Part shown: piece by piece, positions 1-11,455 of the stretch | Numbering within the stretch: the first letter of the stretch is position 1 | Layout: each line of letters starts with the position of its first letter | From: Candidula unifasciata | Taxonomy: Eukaryota > Mollusca > Gastropoda > Stylommatophora > Geomitridae | Assembly (NCBI GenBank): GCA_905116865.2 | Contig: CAJHNH020000205.1 | Coordinates: 143,094 to 207,093, forward strand | Reading direction: 5' to 3' | DNA length: 64,000 nt | Notes under the pieces: model-generated | Database searches by the model: none | Seen by the model: only the letters and a program-made list of their open reading frames with translations | Told to the model about the DNA's origin: nothing | Translations under genes and position numbers: made by a program

Positions 1-475
1 CATCATGCAGTTTGCAAATAATTCTATTATTTTCTGTCCTTATTCATTGTTAGTGGGTTTGATGAACAATGTGCAGTTTTGCAAATAGTGCTATCATTTT
101 CTTCTCATTGTAAGTGGGTTTGATGAACAACGTGCAGTTTTGCAAATAGTGCTATAATTATCTTTTCATTGTAAGTGGGTTTGATGAACAATGTGCAGTT
201 TTGCAAATAGTGCTATCATTTACTTTTCATTGTAAGTGGGTTTGATGAACAATGTGCAGTTTGCAAATAGTGCTATCATTTTCTTTTCATTGTAAGTGGG
301 TTTGATGAACAATGTGCAGGTTTACAAATAGTGCTATCATTTTCTTTTCATTGTAAGTGAATTTTATGAACAATGTGCAGGTTTACAAATAGTGCTATAA
401 TTATCTGTTCATTATAAGTGGGTTTGATGAACAATGTGCAGTTTGCAAATAGTGCTATCATTTTCTGTTCTGCAG
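1..475 (+). repeat. 60-61 bp minisatellite, about 7-8 copies
   Basis: Tandem units begin with GATGAACAAT at about 61, 122, 183, 244, 304, 365 and 426, and the array runs off the left edge. Each unit has a GTGCAG followed by a T-rich stretch and then TTGTAAGTGGG, an excellent match to a 5' splice donor. The last unit runs directly into the true acceptor of the exon at 476, so the polypyrimidine tract of that acceptor is itself derived from the repeat unit. Confidence 0.9.
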
Positions 476-687
476 GTGTCCTGTCAAGCTCTGCTTTAGG
501 CCGACATACTTGCAAAGTTTGTGGGAAGCAGTTCCTAAATGCCACCCACCTGAGAGAACACACTAATGGCGTTCACTTTAAAATTCTGCCCTATGCTTGC
601 GATTTCTGTGGTCACCGGGTTGCATATAAAAGTAATCTAAAGCGGCACATGGTGATGTGCAGGTATTCTAAAGTGGCACCTACCTAG
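476..687 (+). CDS. Alternative 3'-terminal zinc-finger exon A1
   Basis: Probably the C-terminus of one isoform of a nuclear DNA-binding protein. The acceptor TTTTCTGTTCTGCAG ends at 475; two bases complete a split codon (phase 1), then 69 codons run to TAG. Finger 1 is C-x2-C-x12-H-x4-H (CKVCGKQF...HTNGVH). A 7-residue linker follows. Finger 2 is C-x2-C-x12-H-x3-C (CDFCGHRV...HMVMC), so its last ligand is Cys. Only about 8 residues follow finger 2. The exon is the first of three class A exons and has no in-frame ATG of its own that belongs to the domain. A constant 5' part must come from elsewhere. The DNA target is unknown. Length, phase and finger spacing match the exons at 7448 and 8540 closely, which is why I take it as real. 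Confidence 0.85.
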
Positions 688-1062
688 GGCTTGTTATTTT
701 GCGTATGAATCTCACAGCCGTGATATTTTTGGTCTTCGGTCTTCATGCAGCTTAGGAAGGAATATGTGTGTAACTAGCAGCTTATTATCTTTTCTGCGGT
801 TTTAACACACTGATAGCTTCTTTCTGATGTTTATTCTTAAAAGCTACACGTTCATCTGTGTTTTTGTGCTGCAGTTTTTCCTAGTCTTTATACAGTAATT
901 GGTCTTTATTTGTTTGATGCTCAGGTTTCAAATAGCTGCTTTTGTGGTTATTTTTCAACATTTTTTTTAACTTGTTTTGTTATAACACAGAAAACAAAAT
1001 AGCAGTAATACTCCTGGTATGTACTTACTGCCTTTGGGTTGTGAAGTGTAAGATTTTCACCT

Positions 1063-1475
1063 GCAGGTACAACAGTAATATTATGCCTTTGCCTAAAGGT
1101 ACAGCAGTAGTGTTAGACCCTCTCTTACAGGTACAGCAATAGTTTTGGGCCTTCACTTATAAGTACAACAGTAGTATTAGACCTTCACTTACAGGTACAA
1201 CAGTAGTTTTGTGCCTTCACTTACAGGTACAATAGTAGTTTTGTGCTTTCACTTATAGATACAACAGTAGTGTTAGACCTTCACTTACAGGTACAACAGT
1301 AGTGTTGGGCCTTCACACCTAGGTCCATTGGAAATGTTAGGCCTTCACCTACAGGTACAGCAAAAAAGTTAGGTCTCCACATACAGATTCAACAGTAGTG
1401 TAAGGCCTTCACTTACATGTACAACAGAAATGTTAGGCTTCACTTACAGGTAGAATAGTAGTGTTAGACAAGTCT
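1063..1475 (+). repeat. 32-bp minisatellite, about 13 diverged copies
   Basis: Units read roughly GGTACAACAGTAGTGTTAG followed by ACCTTCACTTACA. Each boundary gives CTTACAG/GTAC, which resembles a splice acceptor followed by a donor. It lies about 375 bases after the stop of exon A1. The stretch 688-1062 between them holds no gene that I can see and would be 3' UTR or intron. Confidence 0.85.
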
Positions 1476-3005
1476 GACCAGGTTTTTCCCCTTCCATGGC
1501 TCACTAGGAATTCAGTACTGTACTCCACAACATCCTCAGATCATCGCAGATAACTATTTCTGTAACTGCATTTTGTATTTATTATATATTTTGTTCTTAT
1601 TAATTTTAAATGAGCAATCAGTAAGATATTTTTTTAACTATTATACTATTATGTAACTTTAATTGAAACACTTTCCATATTGAAGTGAATTTTGAAGAAT
1701 GAAAACCAAGCAAATACAAATATAGGAAGGTGTTTGTAATATGCACATGTATTTTTTATTATCAACTAATGTTGATATCTATAAACTAAAAAAGACAAAT
1801 AATGCTCTGCATACGTGGGAAATATTCTCTTTCTTCTGTATTTTCCTTCAATAGGGCGATTATCTTGTTGTTTTGTGGTTTAAAGCTAGGCTACAGTATT
1901 TTGGTCCAACACATCAAATGTCAGGAAACCATGTTTGTTGAGAGACAGGGGTCTATCCCTCCCTTTCCCCCACAGGGGTACAGGTAAAATATGTTACTGC
2001 TGTTCACTGTCTTTTTCTTCTTCTATCTTATACCCCAGTGGAGCATAAGCTCTCAATCAGCTCATGCCAGCTGGTCCTGTCATTTGTCATCAGGTGCATC
2101 TCACTTCATTGCTCCCCATCTTTGATTAAACATTCTTTTTTCTTTGAATATTTTTTTTTTGTCTGCCTATATTTATTTTGATCCTGGGGATGCCAGTGCA
2201 AGGAAATTTATATTGTTATCCGGGTTTTTAAATATGCAACACTGGATTGCAGTACTTTCTTTAGCATAAAGTCAGCAAACTGAAGAAGAAATCCAAGAGT
2301 TTTGTCATGTTCTTTCCTTAAGTCAGTTTTATCATTATTTGTAATCTGCACATTATGTACAAAGATTTGAATATGCTAAGGCAAATGCCATCTACATATT
2401 GTGTCATCCTATAAATATTAAAGTAGGTTCATGTAAATTATTCTGAAGAATTTACTTCAGTTTTCATTCATTTGTCAACAATAAGTGGCCATGCTTTGTT
2501 ACCGATGCTCTATATTAAAAAAAAATGTAACAAGTTCGTTTGTGACTAATAGTAAATCTCTTAAAGTTCTTCATCGATTGCTTTGAAATTTTCACACAGC
2601 GTTGCATTTGAATATGCGCGTGTTTTTATTTAAGTGACGCACAAAGCACAAACTACAAAGCTCCTTCGACGATCACATCGACATCTTGGGTTTTTTTTCC
2701 AACAATCCCATTTTTTCGTTACCGCGTTTCCGGCGCGGGTTTTTATTTCTGCTGGTAGGCGAACTTTGACTGTTGACCTCAGAAGTCTGCCTGAAGCTGT
2801 CATTATGGGGGCGAAGAGTTGTTGAAAGATTGTTTTGAAATGTAAGGCTGTGAGCTTTCCTTTGGTGAGGGAGAGAGGGGTAGTTGTGTGGGGGGAGAGG
2901 GGTGGATAACAGAAACTTTTAACTGAGAGAGCTTCAAGTCACAGTAACCGCCTTGCCTTGAAATTAGTCTGCTCATATTGCCAGCAGTGTTAATAGTAAC
3001 AGAAT
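1476..3005. other. Intergenic or intronic sequence with no recognised gene
   Basis: AT-rich, with several homopolymer T runs. Short open frames on both strands show no domain, no splice context and no similarity to the exons around them. Confidence 0.5.
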
Positions 3006-3009
3006 AGGT

Positions 3010-3205
3010 ATTAGTTACTGTGGTTGGCCGGGTGGTTACAATGCTGGCTGTCATGAGGGAGACCTGGTTTGACCCTTGGTGAGGTGATGGAGTTTTCTGG
3101 CAGGGGCACAGTTAAACATAAACTGAACAGTCTATGGCGACAGCACTAGCCGTGCAGCGCTAAAACCTCTGGCTCAAAGCCTCTTGTCTACACCTACCTA
3201 GTAAG
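3010..3205 (+). repeat. tRNA-derived SINE-like copy
   Basis: The start resembles a tRNA promoter: an A-box-like GGCCGGGTGGTTACAATGC and, about 40 bases later, a B-box-like GGTTTGACCC. A non-tRNA body follows with no open frame. The remaining interval to 4314 is non-coding apart from two poly-G tracts. Confidence 0.55.
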
Positions 3206-3519
3206 GTGGTAAAACAGACATTATTTTATTTGTGGTGGTAGTAGTAGTATTAGTATTTGATGGGTGATGTGGAGTTCAGCATTTACTTCTCATTACAATT
3301 TCTGCTACTTATTTTAGTCTGGGTGTACACAGATGCCATGATCAATTTTTAAAATAATATCAGGTGATGAATTTCAAATTCTTCAGAGAGTCAGTGGATT
3401 GGGAGAAAGTGATGACAAAAACTGTGAAGTCAGAGAGCTTAAAACATGATTTTAAAGTTTTCATTCCTTAAAATTTTTTTGTTATTAAATATTGTAATAG
3501 TGCTTCATCAGCTATTCTC

Positions 3520-3547
3520 GGGGGGGGGGGGGGGGGGGGGGGGGGGG
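3520..3547 (+). repeat. Poly-G tract, 28 bases
   Basis: Uninterrupted G28. A second, interrupted run (G10, A, G12) lies at 3918-3940. Exact lengths are likely to be unreliable in an assembly. Confidence 0.95.
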
Positions 3548-4311
3548 ATTTGTTAGTTATGAAGAAGTACAATAGTAAGCTTTACTTTCAGCTCTTTAAA
3601 AAATACAAACAGCTTTAGCATTTGATAAACAAATAACCATTTTTTTAAAGTCCTTAAAATACAATTTAAATTACCACTAATTTAAAGACACAATTATATG
3701 TTGCCTGTTCTAGAGTCAGCAAACCAGACTATCTCTGTATCTGCGCAGACATTGATTGTGAAATATACCATATTAGAAACGTGCGCTTTCTATTTTCTTT
3801 CTTTTTCATTTAGCCAAACTGAGCCACAGCAACGAGTGGCCGGGTACAGATAGTCATAAATAATTTTATTGTCTGCCAAATTTCGCTGTATCTCATCTCA
3901 TTACTGCAGTTATTTTCGGGGGGGGGGAGGGGGGGGGGGGTAAAGGCAGCAGGCACGATATTGACCACATGACCCGTGAGAAGTACTTTTGTGAAATATA
4001 TATATAATATGTCTGAAGACATATTAGGGGTTCTTAATGTGTGCTAACTGATGTTTACTACTGAAATTCTAAGACACCCTATATTTATGTTTAAATGTAT
4101 AAACCAGTGTGCTGCTCCAAGGCTTAAATAACTAGGGTTTGTTCCCTGCAGTGAATGGTTTTGAGAAAAAAAGCTGTCATGGTTTTCTGACTGATGCGGG
4201 AGAGTAACACGGCGGAAGAGATTGGGGCCTCACCACATAATATTCCCAAACAAAACAGTAGTACACTGTAGCCAACCCTGATTGTGGAGATGGTACAGGA
4301 TTTTCTTTTCC

Positions 4312-4605
4312 TAGTGTACCAATGTCTTATTTTGGAGTGTATGAACCAGTGTCATAGTTTGAAATGTATGAACTAATGCCATGGTTTGAAATGTATGAAT
4401 CAGTGTCATAGTTTGGAATGTTTGAACTAATGCCATTGTTTTTAGTGTATAAACCATTGTCATAGTTTGAAATGTGTGAATTAATGCCATGATTTGGAAT
4501 GTATGAATCAGTGTCATAGTTCTGAATGTATAAACCGATGTTATGATTTGTAATGTATAAACCAATTTCATAATTTGAATTGCAAGAACCAATGCCGTTG
4601 TTTAG
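4312..4605 (+). repeat. 27-bp minisatellite, about 11 copies
   Basis: Units of the form GTATGAACCAGTGTCATAG plus TTTGAAAT. Because 27 is a multiple of 3, a spurious open frame with a 9-residue repeat appears on the - strand; it is not a gene. Confidence 0.85.
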
Positions 4606-5159
4606 GATCTAAGAAATAAATGCCTTGGAGTTGCCAATGTGTATATTGTGTGTTTATTACCAGCCGTCACAATTGTGGGGCATTATCAGTCATTGATATT
4701 ATTTCTTCAACTCTTGATGTGTACTGATATTTATGACAGGAATCGTGCATGCTTGCTTTTCCTGAATAAATCTACACTACACTTGATGTCTACTAAGTTT
4801 TGTTAGAGGACATTTGTAAATGCTTTTCAAGGGTGAATGTAAAGTGTCTGAAAAGTTATAATATTACTTTCCTTATTAAAGCACGACCCGTAAAGACGTT
4901 TTTTTTTAAATGATTGACATGATGATCTGAAAATGTAAGGTAATTGGATATGGTTGTGTATGTGCGATTTGTTCAGTAAAAAATGTATTATATTTTTTTA
5001 ATATGAAGGCGGCAGATCTGAGTTGGTACATGGTTTACATCTTGAAATTTCTTGATTGACAGAAATCTGTCGTTGCTGATCTTTGTCATTAAAGTGCGGT
5101 AATTTAAAGCAAGCCTGTTTGTTTTCATTGCATTCTTGCTTGAGCTGTCCGGCTTGCCA

Positions 5160-5340
5160 GCTTTGATAGTAAGTCAAGGATCCTTTTTATGCCAGTGGTA
5201 TATCGGACATATGATGATAGGTTCATGATTTTGTAGACCAATCTGCACTCGATGGGTGATGTGATCAGCATACTGCCGGCTGCCTTTATTTCCCAGGATT
5301 TTACCTTGGTAATATTTTATGCTGGGAAAGGAAAAAATGT
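5160..5340 (-). repeat. Fragment of a SINE tail family
   Basis: On the - strand it contains the recurring tail with ATTGGTCTACAAAAT preceded by CATCACCCATCGAGTGC. Related tails occur at 12295, 23450, 28430, 39360, 44890 and 47080. Confidence 0.5.
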
Positions 5341-6235
5341 GGATGTGAAACAAATGCCTTTGGGCTTGCAGGCAAGCATTTTAGCTACTACGTCACAACA
5401 GTTCCCAACTTTGACAGTGGGTTAGTCAAACAATTCATTAGAAGAGAAGTTTGATAAAACATGTGCTTGATAATAGTAATCCTTTTATTCACAATGAAAC
5501 AAATACAAATAGGATTTTTTGTGTTACCATTTACATGTAGTACCTTGTCAAATTATTGTAAAAATACGTATACCTCTTCGATTTACAACCATCTGCACTT
5601 TTGACCACAAATTATAAATAAATATAAATATGAAAATAAAGAAAGATATCTACACTGATGAGTCAAAAAGTTCCCAGAACTATGCCATACGTGCATATTG
5701 TGAAACTTTCTCACTGTACAATTTTTGTATGTGCATAGATTGAAATTGTGTGTTTCGTGTACTTTTTTGTAACCCATATAAAGGAAAATAGTGTTGAAAA
5801 ATATAAATTTGACTTATGACCTGTTAGTGGAATAAGCCTATATACATTTACAATCATCTTGTGAATTGCTGGTAATGAAAGTATGGGCGATAATTATTCA
5901 CCCTCTCACATGATCACCGGTCTCAGATTTAGATAGATATTGGAGATAGACTGGGAATGTCACTAGGAACTGGACATCTGTTGTGCAGTTCCTTGGGGAT
6001 GTCATTTTTCCTAATCTTCACTGACAGTTAAAAATGGGGAAATGTGGGCGTTGCCTAAGCTTGCATTCCAAAGCCAAATATGGGGAAATCGATAGGGATT
6101 ATTTCTAGAAATTGTATATCCATTGTCTAGCCACTGTTATATATAATGTTTTCTAACCACACTTGCAGTTAAACACGGGAAGTGATAAGGGTGGGTGGGT
6201 GTTGCTGAAGCTTGCCTTCCAATATCAGATGTCTT
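5341..6235. other. No recognised gene
   Basis: AT-rich non-coding DNA; I see no exon with splice context and no repeat array. Confidence 0.45.
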
Positions 6236-6237
6236 CT

Positions 6238-6530
6238 GTTTTTTTCTTCTTCACATCCACCAGCTGTAAACTCTGGCAGAAAGTTCTGACTGTTCATCCA
6301 CCTCTGACATTAATCTTGTTCCAGAACCTGAGTGTTGCATGCACATCTGCTTTACAAATCTGCCTTATTTGTATGCAGATTGTTGGTTCCTTGCCTCTCA
6401 GGCAGATACACTCCGACTTCGAAGAAAGCTCCCAGTTAGTTGACTCTTACGACATGCCTTTTGGGGAGGCAGTGTGTCTGTTCTTGTTTTCCCCCACAGT
6501 GGTATCCCGGAACCCACACGGGAAATGTCA
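6238..6530 (-). repeat. SINE-like repeat R1, near full length
   Basis: One of about 14 copies of a ~290-bp interspersed repeat. Read on the - strand, it starts CCCGTGTGGGTTCCGGG, passes through AACAAGAACAGAC-like and GAGAGGCAAGGAACCAACA-like blocks, and ends in a GAAGAAG-rich tail. Other copies are at 11285, 21083, 25530, 26905, 27478, 28660, 31590, 44215, 46290, 47690, 54795, 57500 and 58530. The 138-codon open frame across it is chance. Confidence 0.8.
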
Positions 6531-7447
6531 GATGTGTTATTTTGGTTGCATTGTCCATGTTTGTTTAGTGCACTTGTAGGTTAATCAATCCACCTTTATC
6601 TTGTTCTTCTTTTCACACTTAATATTCTGAATTTATTGTTATTGCATGCTCTTGTGGGTAGTTCATGAAGTTTCATTCTGATAGGTGGCTCTCACTCAAT
6701 TTGATACATGATATTGTGTCTGTCATATTTCTGATGTCATCATTTCAAATTCAGTCATTTCTAGAAAAATCATTTTCCCAAAGCATTTAATCTCACATGT
6801 AAGCAAAGTTTCTCTACAGGAATGTTTTTAGGGAACCACCTTTTCTTTGATGGGATGTTTATAAAGAGCCAAATTTTATTGACCCACAAAAAATAAATAT
6901 TGCTGGAAGTGTTCTATTAATTCCCCATTAAAATATTGTAGAATATTGTTGATTTATGCCAGATATTTTACAAGTGAAATAAACTTGCAGCCAAAAGAAT
7001 TTAATTAACCAGTCCAGTTATGTCAGTTCTTTTCTATGTTCACCCTCAAAAGGACGGTTGGCATGATGTGTTGTAGCTTTCAGCTAGGGTGCGATTTCTC
7101 TTTGCCTTTTAGCCCAGCATCTCTGTTTTCAGCAAACAATTAATTAGTCGCTATTTACAACACGCTCGTAAAGGGAAAGAAGGAAAGGAGGCGGACCCCG
7201 CACAGGGGATTATGTCTAATATCCAGATATATTGAAATTACTCTGTGTGAGAGAGAGAGAGAGTGTATACATGGAACTGTTTGTGCTCCTTAAATGTTTC
7301 CTAGTTGTTTATCATTGAATCAGATAACAGTCAACCAGACATTTTCACATCAGCTTATACAGCTGTTAAAAGAGTCAGTTATCAACCAGTTTTGATGATA
7401 TCCACTGAACATTGTCCAAAGTTTTTCCACGATTCTTTTTTTCCCAG

Positions 7448-7695
7448 TTTGGATTCATCAGCTAAAGTCCAATATCAATTCAGCTTCCAAGCAGCACCGA
7501 CACCAGCTTGGATCTTTAGCCTGTGATGCCTGTGGCAAACGGTTTTTTGACAGAAGAGGCCTGGCAGAACATCAGAACAGTGTCCACCTTAAAATAAATC
7601 CTTTCTGCTGCTCAGAATGCTTCAAGTCGTTCCCCTACAAGAGAAGCAGAGACAGACATATGGTTCTATGTCATGGATATAAAGCACAGAATTAG
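7448..7695 (+). CDS. Alternative 3'-terminal zinc-finger exon A2
   Basis: Acceptor GATTCTTTTTTTCCCAG ends at 7447. Phase 1 entry (TT, then TGG ATT CAT) gives 81 codons to TAG. About 26 residues of Q/H/S-rich lead precede the fingers. Finger 1 is C-x2-C-x12-H-x4-H (CDACGKRFF...HQNSVH). Then comes a 7-residue linker, and finger 2 is C-x2-C-x12-H-x3-C (CSECFKSF...HMVLC). The frame has no internal ATG before the fingers and a different frame is open over the acceptor, so only splicing gives this product. Class A, as at 476 and 8540. Probably a DNA-binding C-terminus; target unknown. The 6535-7447 stretch before it is non-coding, with a short GA repeat near 7247. Confidence 0.85.
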
Positions 7696-8539
7696 ACTTT
7701 CCTGTCACAGTTTCATCTTCTTGTAGGCTTTGAATGTAATGTAGTTTCCGCTAGTGTTTATTCTCATAAAAAGAAGCAGAGATAGAGAAAGAGGCACATT
7801 TTTGTGTGTGAAGGATTTAATGCACAGAGCTAATTTCCTGTTACTATTCCATGTGTTTGTAGCCTTCAAATGAAATTGATCTAGTTGCTGGCAGCACAGA
7901 GAGAGAGAGAGACGCGTGGCTCTTTGTTAGGGCCACCATTTGTCTCATTTTCACCAGGACAGTTCCGTTTTGCACTCCGGCCATCACTTCAGTACCCAAC
8001 AACCAATGAATTTTTGTTTAAATTGTTCTGTTTTATAAAAATCTAACAATTAGCTTGAGAATAGAACATACACGTATAGTTAAATCTGTAGACCTTATTA
8101 GATTTCATAGTTTTAGATTCTTTTAATGCCTGAAATTTGTTCAAAATTTTCATTGTAGCATGTTTTTAAGTGCAGTAGTAGAGCATTCTGTTTCGTTTAT
8201 TTCTTAGTGACAGGGGTTCTGGTTTTAATATCATTGCCGAGTGATTAGTCCTTTTACTCAGGTGACCTAGAGAGAAAAAAAAGGAGGGCGGGTTTAAACT
8301 GACATATTGGCATATTCGTTTTCGGTTGAAGATATTGTGGTCACCCTCTTCTTTTTAATGAATATCAAGCACATAAATTGATTCCCTAGGACTGTCCTTC
8401 TAGGCTTTGAAAATAATGCGGTCACTGCTAGTGTGTAACCTGTTAACTGCTCTGTTTTGTGCACTGTTTAATCTAATAGAACTCAATCATTTAAGCTAGA
8501 CATACTTAAAAACATCTACTTCGTTCTGTTCTTTCCCAG

Positions 8540-8784
8540 AACATCGTCTGCTGCCAGGAGCCAGTCCCAAAACTAGGTCAGCCTATTGTGACATCCATCA
8601 GAAAGCTTTTCTCAGCAAACGGGACTTCGAAGATCATTACAACATTTTTCACCTGGGCATTGCTTCTTATAGATGTCCTTATTGTTCCAAATGTTTTAAC
8701 TACAAGCGTAGTAGTATTCGACACATGACTGTCTGCAGAAACAAACCGCTTTTATTCTCAGATCCACAACCATTTTCGGAATGA
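8540..8784 (+). CDS. Alternative 3'-terminal zinc-finger exon A3, atypical first finger
   Basis: Acceptor TTCTGTTCTTTCCCAG ends at 8539. Phase 1 entry (AA, then CAT CGT CTG) gives 80 codons to TGA. The first finger reads YCDIHQKAF...HYNIFH: the second zinc Cys of C-x2-C is replaced by His, leaving C-x2-H-x12-H-x4-H. Finger 2 is intact C-x2-C-x12-H-x3-C (CPYCSKCF...HMTVC). The linker is 7 residues as in the other class A exons. About 18 residues follow finger 2. The change could leave finger 1 weakly zinc-bound or non-DNA-binding; the open frame and clean acceptor argue against a dead exon. Confidence 0.83.
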
Positions 8785-8804
8785 CAAGCAAAACATGCTA
8801 AACA

Positions 8805-8810
8805 AATAAA
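8805..8810 (+). promoter_or_regulatory. Poly(A) signal AATAAA after exon A3
   Basis: Canonical hexamer 21 bases after the TGA; a second AATAAA is at 8919-8924. Either would end a transcript with a short 3' UTR, in keeping with a terminal exon. Confidence 0.5.
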
Positions 8811-9395
8811 TAGTATATAAATTATAAACTAAGGCATTTGTTGGGTTAAATTATTTGCCAGAGATTGATAATCACTCAAATGAATGATGGTTTGCTGACT
8901 TCACAGTCTTGTTCTTAAAATAAAAGAGTGTTTTCTTGTTCTTCTTAATCCTGTTGCCCCGAGAAGCTTCAAAACTGACACTTCAGGTTGGAGGCCAGTT
9001 CCCCATAAATGTCGCTTTTCTGACTTTTCTATAGTGACCTGTTTAATTTTTGATATGATTTACTGTGTTTAGGCCTGAGCAAACATTTATGAGGTCAGGA
9101 TATGAATATATTAACTAAAAATAGCATGGAGAGGGTCCTTTAAAGGAAAGGATCTTTTAAAGCCAGTTTGATGTCAGTTGTTTTTTTAAGGGTTTTTTTT
9201 TTTCTAGAATACTTACACGGACATGATTTTTTTTTAAACATTACAAAAGTGAAAGGGTTATGCCTCCTTTTTTTCTATAATTTGTATTGGAATGCTGCTT
9301 TAGTTTGCATGGTAAGAAAATTCTAGGATTTGCTCCATTGGGACTATCTTCCCAAATAGGTTCTATGATTCATTGGGACTCTTTCAAATTGCAGT

Positions 9396-9397
<2 letters not shown>

Positions 9398-9452
<55 letters not shown>
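9398..9452 (+). repeat. Poly-G tract, 55 bases
   Basis: Uninterrupted G55, the longest homopolymer in the window. It could form G-quadruplexes and is hard to sequence, so its length is uncertain. Confidence 0.95.
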
Positions 9453-9456
<4 letters not shown>

Positions 9457-9469
9457 GTAAATATCACTG

Positions 9470-9810
9470 CACAAACATTAGATATGCCACCTAACTCCTC
9501 CCATTTTACCTTTTGTTTTAACCACATTAAAGCAACATTAATCACTCTATACAGTGTGTTTCTGATTGTTTTGGGTTTGCCCATCATTTTACCGTTGTTT
9601 TATTTGCAACACACTTAATCACACTGTATGGTATGATTCTTGGTGTTATGAGCTTGATCATTTACTGTTATTTTTAACAAGATTACATCAACATTAATCA
9701 CACTAAATAATATACTTTTAGGCTATATAAATCTGTCTATTTTACCATTATTTTATTTCAACAAAATTAAATCAATATTAATCACACTATATAGTGTAAG
9801 TTTGCATCTT
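9470..9810 (+). repeat. Diverged tandem repeat of about 110 bp
   Basis: Four weakly conserved copies, each with a block like TTAATCACACTATATAGTGT preceded by an ATTTTACCNTTATTTT-like block. Confidence 0.55.
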
Positions 9811-10089
9811 TTAAGTACTCTTATTTTCCTTTTTTTTTAAAGAAAATTAAGGCTACATTGATTGATGAAAACATTCACATTTTGAACAGGCTGCAATGGT
9901 AATAATTTTCCCTTGACTGTGTAGTTGTGCTCACGTCATGTTATAACCTCTTTATCATTTCTTATTCTGTAAGCAGAAAAAGTCATGGTTTTGCCATCTG
10001 ATATGATCACCAAGGTCTCAGATAAGTTATGTGCTCTTGTTTTAGTTCTTCCATGAGGTCAAGCAGTTCAGGTGTTTTATCTCTTTATC

Positions 10090-10330
10090 TCCCCCACAAA
10101 GTGGTCGCAGTAGCTTAGTGGCTAGACGCTCACCTAATGGCCTGAAGGTCTTGGGTTTGTTCCGCATCAAGGCAGATTTTCAAAATAAAACTGACCTTAG
10201 CTCCCGGGGCAACCCAGTCTATAGTGGATACCAGTAATGTCCTGGGAAGTAAAGGTGGGTGACACAATGTTGGCCACCTCACCCCCGATTGATCTGTACA
10301 AAATATGAGGCTAGCATCATATGCTGAATG
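10090..10330 (+). repeat. tRNA-derived SINE, near full length
   Basis: The head resembles a tRNA: A-box-like TAGCTTAGTGGCTAGACGC and B-box-like GGGTTTGTTCCGC about 40 bases later. The body runs through CAACCCAGTCTA and CACCTCACCCCCGATTGATC to a tail like those at 12295 and 47080. It is too diverged and too embedded in SINE body to be a functional tRNA gene. Confidence 0.7.
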
Positions 10331-10379
10331 TACCAATGGAATGAAAGGGGTTCTTTTTACGTTTACTTCCCCACAAGAT

Positions 10380-10695
10380 AGAAGGATAAGAATATGCTGG
10401 GCATTCAAAATGAGTAATGAAGATGTCTTGAAAGAAACTGACTCACGAAGAGAAATGATTGGCCATATCAGAAGGAAACAATCTTGGTCTTTGCTCATCT
10501 CACGAGAATGAGAAAACGAGTACATTGTATCGGTTGGAAAGCTGCAGAGGAAGACCAAGAGAGAAGATGCGTGGCAGTTAGACATCATGGTATGAAAGAT
10601 CATCTGTGTCAGAATTGATGAAAAGCAGCTGAGACAGAATGTTGAGGATAGATATGACTACCAACGCCACATGGCCTGGACTATAAGAAGAAGCA
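10380..10695 (+). pseudogene. LINE ORF2 3'-end fragment
   Basis: Decayed C-terminal region of a non-LTR retrotransposon reverse transcriptase protein (the HIRRK... RPR part), with stops and frameshifts. It shares AATGAAGATGTCTTGAAAG and flanking sequence with the copy at 38205. Clade not assigned. Confidence 0.6.
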
Positions 10696-10854
10696 GTTCG
10701 TTTTAATAAATCCATTGGACAGTCACTCTTTTAGTGCAGTCTTATTCTGATGCTAGGGATTCCTTGGTGTCTACAAAAGGTAACACATGAAAGAACACAC
10801 TGTTGGAACTGGTGGTGTGATGAGTTGGGGCAACTAGACACTGATGCGGATGGT

Positions 10855-10958
10855 GATAAAAGGTTTGGTTCTCTTCATGTAACAGGTCCTTTGCAGAATG
10901 TCGCTATACGGTTTGATTCTCTTCATGTAACACAGGTCCTTTGCAGAATGTCGCTTTC
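10855..10958 (+). repeat. Direct duplication of about 48 bp
   Basis: The block with CTCTTCATGTAACA, AGGTCCTTTGCAG and AATGTCGCT occurs twice in tandem with small changes. Confidence 0.75.
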
Positions 10959-11284
10959 ATCTGCCTGAAAGAAACTGTCTCTCCCCAGCTCTCCCGCATA
11001 GTGTACTTTCATATTCAACAAATCACACCTTTGCCTATCTTCATGTTGGTCGGCCCCTGCCCCTCCTTCCTGGTACCATGCCTTTTGCTATTATTTTTCC
11101 GATCCGCCATGGTGCTTGAATTGACCAACATATTTCAAATTGATTCTACTGAAAATATATTTATAAAGTTTAGGAAAGCATGTTGTTGAAAGTTATGCTG
11201 TGTTTATTTATAATAACGTGATAAGTTGAAACAACTAAAAACCCATGTAAATATGGTAAAAGTGTTATTTAAACAGCCGATTCT

Positions 11285-11455
11285 CCCCATAGGGGTTCTA
11301 GGTCCCATTGAGGGGGAGTTGAATAAACCCACTGCCCTCTTACCAAGCATGTTGCCTAAAAGACAACTAATTAGGGGTGTGCAGAAAATGGATGTTTTGG
11401 TCTGAAGGATTGCAGCCTTTTAGGGTGAATGGTGAAGAAGAAGAAAGAGAGCAGA
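11285..11455 (+). repeat. SINE-like repeat R1, internally deleted
   Basis: Retains the GGGTTCTAGGTCCC head, the AATAAACCCACTGCC block and the GAAGAAGAAGA tail; the middle is missing. The following 11456-12290 is non-coding and unassigned. Confidence 0.65.

Noticed and set aside
4311..4592. 93-codon - strand frame with a 9-residue repeat
   Set aside because: By-product of a 27-bp minisatellite; no start context, domain or splice sites.
6163..6579. 138-codon frame
   Set aside because: It spans an R1 repeat copy; other copies do not keep the frame open.
10097..10165. tRNA gene
   Set aside because: Has A- and B-box-like motifs but no full cloverleaf that I could build, and it continues into a SINE body found elsewhere in the window.
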